Assembly (NCBI RefSeq): GCF_000424445.1
Contig: NZ_AUJX01000015.1
Location: 19,618 to 83,617, forward strand
From: Oribacterium sp. NK2B42
GTDB taxonomy: Bacteria > Bacillota > Clostridia > Lachnospirales > Lachnospiraceae
Reading direction: 5' to 3'
Length of the DNA: 64,000 nucleotides
The notes beneath the pieces were generated by a model. That model searched no databases. It was given only the letters and a program-made list of their open reading frames with translations, and was not told the origin of the DNA. A program made the translations under genes and the position numbers. Positions 60,387-64,000 of the stretch are shown piece after piece; the first letter of the stretch is position 1, and the number at the start of each line of letters is the position of its first letter.

Positions 60387-61601
60387 TTATGGTGATCGGA
60401 GGTCTCCTTTCTTCCGGGTTCTCTGTCCTAAGTACGTGACCTTCTCATTATAGAGCTTAATCAGAAAATTCTTACGTTCTGAACTTAAAGTGCTGCTCTT
60501 CTCCAGTTCACTTTTTATGATGTCTTCTGCCGGTAATTTCGAAAGATCAACCCGGCTTAGGTCTGATACATGCTGAAGGCACTCTGCCTCGGTATGATAT
60601 AATCCGTTTACCCGAGTATGCTCAGTATCTATGGGAAGTTCATATTCCATGGATTCACTGCTGCCGGAATCATAAATCGGAGCAGGACTAAGTATCTCTA
60701 AGGTGTCAGGATTTCTTAGGAAGCCAATGTTTCCCTGATGCCGGTCCCTGTTCGTTATCAGATAATCAACTATGATCTGAGTATCAAGATACTCCCGTGT
60801 CAGGGCTTCCCGCAAACCATATTTTGCAGTCGCTTCAACGATTATGCTGTACAGGTCATCCTGCTGTGTTAAGTTGTATTCTTTAAGCAGATCATAAGCT
60901 GTGATGAGTTCGAGCTTTTCTGAAGTGAAAGCTTTACAGAAACAGCCTGCAATCTGACCGGAACGGTTGTAAACATACTTGTATCTGCAGAAGTTTTCAT
61001 AGCCGCTTTTTTCGTAAATATGGTTAGCTATGATCTCACGAATCATTAAAATATCATTGGAGGGAGAGACCTTCTTACAGAGGTATAAGGTCTTTGCATT
61101 GTCTGAAACATCACAAAACCAGTATTTTTCCAGCTCCCCTCCAAGGGTGGAATTTGCACCATTTTTATAATGAGCTTTCTCTGAAAGTTTTTCCTGTGTA
61201 AGTATATCAAGCTGCTCATATCTATAGAGATTTACTTCTTCCCAATACAAATGTGTATCCCTGTTTCGTATCCAATAGCAGTCATCCAAAGAACAGGCGT
61301 GGTTTTCCAACATCCATGAAAGACGGTTATTTACCGATGTACCGTATTTTGACATATTTTTCCGGTTTGCCGGAATGGTACGGTCATTCAACCAGAAATC
61401 CAAAAGAGCACAGCCTTCTTCATTCAGTATAAGCTGTTCTCCCAAAGTTTCTTTAACGAATTCTTTAGGATAATGAATCACTCTTTTAAGAGGCAGGGGA
61501 AGATGGTCTGAAGTCTTTCTGTTGAATATGGCTGATATCACTTCTGCTTCAAGCTCAAATACACAGACTGGAATATCTTTATGTAAAAGAATATAGATCA
61601 T
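60387..61601 (-). CDS. HipA-like kinase (toxin-type)
   Basis: 404 aa. The N-terminal part (LHKDIPVCVFELE, NDRTIPANRKNMSKYG, SLDDCYWIRNRD) and Gly-rich loop GANSTLGGELEKYW, plus the catalytic block TNRDRHQGNIGFLRNP and metal motif PIYDSGSS, fit HipA-like Ser/Thr kinases of Clostridia. In E. coli HipA the catalytic Asp is in NxDDHxxN and DFG is replaced by an xYD motif; the same elements are recognisable. It lies four bases after the HTH gene stop, with GGGAG before its ATG. Target unknown. Confidence 0.75.
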   Translation of the reverse strand: MIYILLHKDIPVCVFELEAEVISAIFNRKTSDHLPLPLKRVIHYPKEFVKETLGEQLILNEEGCALLDFWLNDRTIPANRKNMSKYGTSVNNRLSWMLENHACSLDDCYWIRNRDTHLYWEEVNLYRYEQLDILTQEKLSEKAHYKNGANSTLGGELEKYWFCDVSDNAKTLYLCKKVSPSNDILMIREIIANHIYEKSGYENFCRYKYVYNRSGQIAGCFCKAFTSEKLELITAYDLLKEYNLTQQDDLYSIIVEATAKYGLREALTREYLDTQIIVDYLITNRDRHQGNIGFLRNPDTLEILSPAPIYDSGSSESMEYELPIDTEHTRVNGLYHTEAECLQHVSDLSRVDLSKLPAEDIIKSELEKSSTLSSERKNFLIKLYNEKVTYLGQRTRKKGDLRSP

Positions 61602-61604
61602 AGC

Positions 61605-61883
61605 TTACTCCCATATGTCTGATGCTGTTTTCAGTAATTCTTTTTGCTCTGGGCCTTTTGAGATTTTCCTGATATCAACTATAAGAGAAACCATTTCATC
61701 TTCTATGTCCCTCAGTATGGCCTGTTCAAGCAGCTTTAGTGCATAGCCTGGCGGAGTGCGGTAGGAGCTGCTATCCCTTGACGACTCCCACTGCTTTACT
61801 GTCTGTAAAGGAATATGATATTTTTCTGCAAATTTCACCTGTGTTAGCCCGGTCAGGGTACGTAATTCTTTTATGCTGTGCAT
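61605..61883 (-). CDS. HTH (XRE-type) antitoxin/regulator of the HipA-like module
   Basis: 92 aa. An XRE helix-turn-helix spans the N-terminal half (IKELRTLTGLTQVKFAEKYHIPLQTVKQWE), followed by a helical C-terminal region. The start is taken as the ATG at 61883 (MHSIKEL), ten bases after AAGGGA; a TTG at 61892 is less likely. It lies immediately before the kinase, and its promoter contains a 7-bp inverted repeat overlapping the start point, as expected of an autoregulated antitoxin. Confidence 0.8.
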   Translation of the reverse strand: MHSIKELRTLTGLTQVKFAEKYHIPLQTVKQWESSRDSSSYRTPPGYALKLLEQAILRDIEDEMVSLIVDIRKISKGPEQKELLKTASDIWE

Positions 61884-61901
61884 ATCATTCAAGTCCCTTA
61901 A

Positions 61902-61922
61902 TAAGTATTCAATGTATACTTA
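61902..61922. promoter_or_regulatory. Inverted repeat operator of the HTH-HipA module
   Basis: TAAGTAT-N7-ATACTTA, perfect 7-bp arms, directly downstream of the -10 box. Confidence 0.65.
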
Positions 61923-61923
61923 A

Positions 61924-61952
61924 AATATAACTACTCTTGAAGGATTAAGCAA
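61924..61952 (-). promoter_or_regulatory. Promoter of the HTH-HipA module
   Basis: TTGCTT (61947-61952), 17-base spacer, TATATT (61924-61929) on the minus strand. Confidence 0.65.
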
Positions 61953-62023
61953 CAGATTTTTTGCAGCTTCAATCCCATTATAAATATCGATCTTTTCAGA
62001 AATAAAGCCATACAAACATTAAA

Positions 62024-62064
62024 AAAGCCTCCGATGTATCGGTTTCGATACCCGGAGGCTTTTA
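62024..62064 (-). terminator. Terminator after asnA
   Basis: Stem AAAGCCTCCG / CGGAGGCTTT (about 62025-62034 / 62052-62062) with an inner GTATCG/CGATAC pair, then TTTTTT on the minus strand. Confidence 0.8.
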
Positions 62065-62078
62065 TGACCATATGAATG

Positions 62079-62161
62079 ATTCTGTGAGCAATACCCGGAA
62101 GCCTTTGATAATCTGAAGATTTCTGTGGGCAATACCCGGTAACTTCCATGTCATTCAGAAG
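62079..62161. repeat. Two tandem ~41-bp degenerate repeats
   Basis: Units near 62079-62118 and 62119-62161 share CTGTG(A/G)GCAATACCCGG and a later CTGAAG/TCAGAAG. Located between asnA and its terminator. No gene is visible in 62065-62215. Confidence 0.5.
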
Positions 62162-62215
62162 GTTTCCATGGCAATTAAAGAAAAAGCCAAGGAAAATCCA
62201 ACGCTTCATGTTTGA

Positions 62216-63223
62216 TTACAGTAGTGTGATATTGTGCTTTGCGCATTCATCTATCATCTGCTGAGGCCAGATACTTGCCTGAACCTCGCCAATGTGGGCT
62301 CTGTCGAGAAGGAGCATGCAGAGTCGGGACTGTCCGATGCCTCCTCCGATGGTGTAAGGAAGCTCACCGTTAAGGAGCATCCTGTGGTAAGGAAGCTCAG
62401 CTCGCTCCTCGCAGCCTGCCTTTTTCAACTGCTCTGCAAGAGACTTCTCATCAACACGGATACCCATGGAGCTTACTTCAAGGGCACAATCAAGTGTGGG
62501 ATACCAGAAAAGGATGTCTCCGTTGAGAGCCCAGTCATCATAGTCCGGTGCTCTTCCGTCATGAGGTTCGCCGTTTGAAAGCTTATCACCGATTTTACTG
62601 ATGAATACACAGCCGTGTTCCTTTGTGATGGCATTCTCACGCTCCTTGGCAGTTTTGTCAGGATACATCTTGAGAAGTGTCTCTGAATCGATGAAATAGA
62701 TGTCATCCGGCAGTTTGTTTACAGCATTTGGATACTTGTACCAAACCTCATGCTCCATGTGCTTTATGATACGGAAGATCATGCGGACAGTGCCCTCGAG
62801 AGTTTCCTGTGTGCGATCTTCCTTATTGATAACCATCTCCCAGTCCCACTGGTCAACATAGCAGCTGTGAAGATTGTCGAGCTCCTCGTCGCGGCGGATA
62901 GCGTTCATGTTAGTGTAAAGACCTTCACCCGGCTTGAAACCGTAACGCTTGAGAGCCATACGCTTCCACTTAGCAAGTGAATGAACAACCTCTATAGTTT
63001 CTTCCGGCCACCATGGAACATCAAAGCTTACCGGACGCTCATAACCATTGAGATTATCATTGAGACCGCTGCTTTTCGGTACGAAAAGTGGTGCTGAAAT
63101 ACGGCTCAGATTCATCTCACGGCCGAATTCTTTCTGGAAAGTATCACGAATGTACTTGATGGCTTCCTGTGTTTCACGGACAGAAAGCCGTGGATCATAG
63201 TCCTTAGGAAAAATAAGTCCCAT
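62216..63223 (-). CDS. asnA: Aspartate--ammonia ligase
   Basis: 335 aa ammonia-dependent asparagine synthetase, class II-synthetase fold. Family blocks: [55 protein letters not shown] and [20 protein letters not shown]. Full length. It has a promoter at 63259-63287 and a GGGAGG site just before the ATG, and its own terminator downstream, so it is a single-gene transcript. Confidence 0.97.
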   Translation of the reverse strand: MGLIFPKDYDPRLSVRETQEAIKYIRDTFQKEFGREMNLSRISAPLFVPKSSGLNDNLNGYERPVSFDVPWWPEETIEVVHSLAKWKRMALKRYGFKPGEGLYTNMNAIRRDEELDNLHSCYVDQWDWEMVINKEDRTQETLEGTVRMIFRIIKHMEHEVWYKYPNAVNKLPDDIYFIDSETLLKMYPDKTAKERENAITKEHGCVFISKIGDKLSNGEPHDGRAPDYDDWALNGDILFWYPTLDCALEVSSMGIRVDEKSLAEQLKKAGCEERAELPYHRMLLNGELPYTIGGGIGQSRLCMLLLDRAHIGEVQASIWPQQMIDECAKHNITLL

Positions 63224-63258
63224 AGTTGCCTCCCTGTTGATATATTCTTTAAAGCACT

Positions 63259-63287
63259 ATATTAGCGCTATCGAAAACGCACTGCAA
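63259..63287 (-). promoter_or_regulatory. asnA promoter
   Basis: TTGCAG (63282-63287), 17-base spacer, TAATAT (63259-63264) on the minus strand. Confidence 0.6.
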
Positions 63288-63299
63288 GTATTTCCACAT

Positions 63300-63356
63300 A
63301 AAAAAAGGGAGTGTCAGTTCAGCCGGCTCCGGTCTGTTTGTGTTCCGGCTTGACTG
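63300..63356 (-). terminator. Terminator after the symporter gene
   Basis: Long imperfect stem 63315-63326 / 63345-63356 (10 of 12 pairs) followed by TTTTTTT on the minus strand. Confidence 0.75.
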
Positions 63357-63366
63357 TTATAGCTAT

Positions 63367-63676
63367 TTATGATTTCCTCTCATGGATTTTTGAGATACAT
63401 ACTGCGCAGGAAGCGTCTCCTGTAATGTTAAGGACCGTACGGCCCATGTCGAAGATCCTGTCAACACCTGCCACCAGTGCGATACCCTCAACAGGAAGTC
63501 CTACAGACTGAAGAACCATGGCCAGCATGACCATGCCGGCACCCGGTACACCGGCTGTTCCTATGGAAGCAAGTGTAGCTGTAAGCACTATTGTAAGCAT
63601 CTGTGTCATTGTGAGATCTATGCCGTAGCAGGCTGCAATGAATATGGCACAAACACCCTGATAAATGAAACAGTCT
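63367..63676 (-). pseudogene. Dicarboxylate/cation symporter, C-terminal fragment cut by an insertion
   Basis: The last ~100 residues of a DAACS/GltP-type Na+:dicarboxylate or Ser/Thr symporter, with [44 protein letters not shown] and [18 protein letters not shown], the last two containing ion- and substrate-site residues. Upstream of FIYQGV the frame meets a stop at about 63674-63676, next to the hairpin that opens an IS200-like element, so the 5' part is separated or lost. It lies at the left edge of the insertion, and the rest of the gene, if present, is beyond the window. Confidence 0.8.
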
Positions 63677-64000
63677 TAATCCCCCAGCTGAGCTGGGGGA
63701 GCAATAAAAGCGGAAGCGATAAACGGAGTAACATAAACTAAAACCTCCGGTGTACAATAAGTGCAGGTCTAGCAAACCACACTAATTGAAACGGAGGATT
63801 AGGTCCAATGGACAATCAAAGTTTATCACATAGCAAGTATAATTGCACATATCATATCGTGTTCATTCCGAAATACAGACGTAAAGTAATGTATGGAAAA
63901 CTACAAGCGGAGGTAGGACAGCTATTAGGAAAAGTGTGCAAGATGGAAGGCGTAACAATAATTAAGGCGGCTACAATGACAGATCATGTACATATGTATG
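63677..64000 (+). mobile_element. IS200/IS605-family insertion sequence, left part
   Basis: It begins near a hairpin (TCCCCCAGC-TGA-GCTGGGGGA, 63680-63700), typical of the subterminal structures that the Y1 transposase recognises, followed by ~107 bases of leader and the transposase gene. The exact boundary and the tetranucleotide target are not certain. The right end is outside the window. Confidence 0.8.
63808..64000 (+). CDS. tnpA: IS200/IS605-type Y1 transposase TnpA, N-terminal part
   Basis: The 64 visible codons begin MDNQSLSHSKYNCTYHIVF, then FIPKYRRKVMYGKL, and end in MTDHVHMY. The HVH is the HUH metal-binding motif of Y1 transposases; the nucleophilic Tyr would be downstream of the window. 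The family moves single-stranded DNA without inverted terminal repeats. GGAGG lies about 13 bases before the ATG. Confidence 0.9.
   Translation, partial: MDNQSLSHSKYNCTYHIVFIPKYRRKVMYGKLQAEVGQLLGKVCKMEGVTIIKAATMTDHVHMY

Overview
The window looks like chromosome from a Clostridia bacterium, most likely family Lachnospiraceae. The evidence is moderate GC content, Firmicutes gene orders (cdaA-cdaR, clpP-clpX-engB, infC-rpmI-rplT, cmk-ispH-S1, prkC-stp-rlmN-rsmB-yugP-fmt-def-priA), near-consensus sigma-A promoters with 17-bp spacers, strong GGAGG ribosome sites, and proteins of Lachnospiraceae type (DUF6465, large exported ABC-linked proteins, viroplasmin-RNase H). The genus cannot be fixed by reading alone. 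Almost every gene is on the minus strand. Plus-strand exceptions are a small membrane exporter (9011), a three-part regulator (47594), an RNase H (58379) and an IS200-type transposase (63808).

Layout from left to right. 1-3.5 kb: start of a carboxyltransferase gene, an RsmF-type rRNA methylase, a DUF6465 protein with a consensus promoter, and a Wzy-like polymerase. 3.5-8.7 kb: the c-di-AMP genes cdaR and cdaA, two membrane proteins, a membrane TPR protein and a 52-aa leading ORF, apparently one operon. 9.5-11.3 kb: tRNA-Leu(CAG), a possible insertion-sequence end made of three 21-bp repeats, and rplT-rpmI-infC behind an attenuator leader. 11.3-21.6 kb: engB, clpX, clpP, tig, CYTH, S1 protein, ispH, cmk, BaiN-type flavoprotein, aspartate kinase. 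21.7-26 kb: a three-gene ABC export module with a large exported partner. 26.3-47.4 kb: serS, pyridoxamine kinase, rsgA, the PrkC/Stp signalling pair, rlmN, rsmB, yugP, fmt, def, priA, murF, murE, fhs, ftsK.

47.5-63.9 kb is more accessory: the regulator, an SH3b-NlpC/P60 wall hydrolase, a TrpXYZ-like ABC importer, two CobW-type GTPases (one with a very His-rich insert, one fused to a YcgQ-like domain), a HAD phosphatase, RNase H, a Uma2 protein, a Nudix-HipA-HTH cluster, asnA, and a symporter broken by an IS200/IS605-type element that runs off the right edge.

The most interesting unexplained feature is a ~174-nt structured element present twice (48910-49084 plus, 54293-54465 minus). Each copy has an outer 15-16 bp stem and an inner 26-bp stem. 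The copies differ at seven stem positions, and every difference is matched on the opposite arm, while the apical region is identical. Both copies sit immediately 3' of a gene in the same orientation. Other leads are a CIRCE-like operator on the promoter of the His-rich CobW gene, four tandem 34-bp repeats upstream of the HAD gene, back-to-back promoters forming an inverted repeat at 8789-8831, and an operator-controlled HTH-HipA module.
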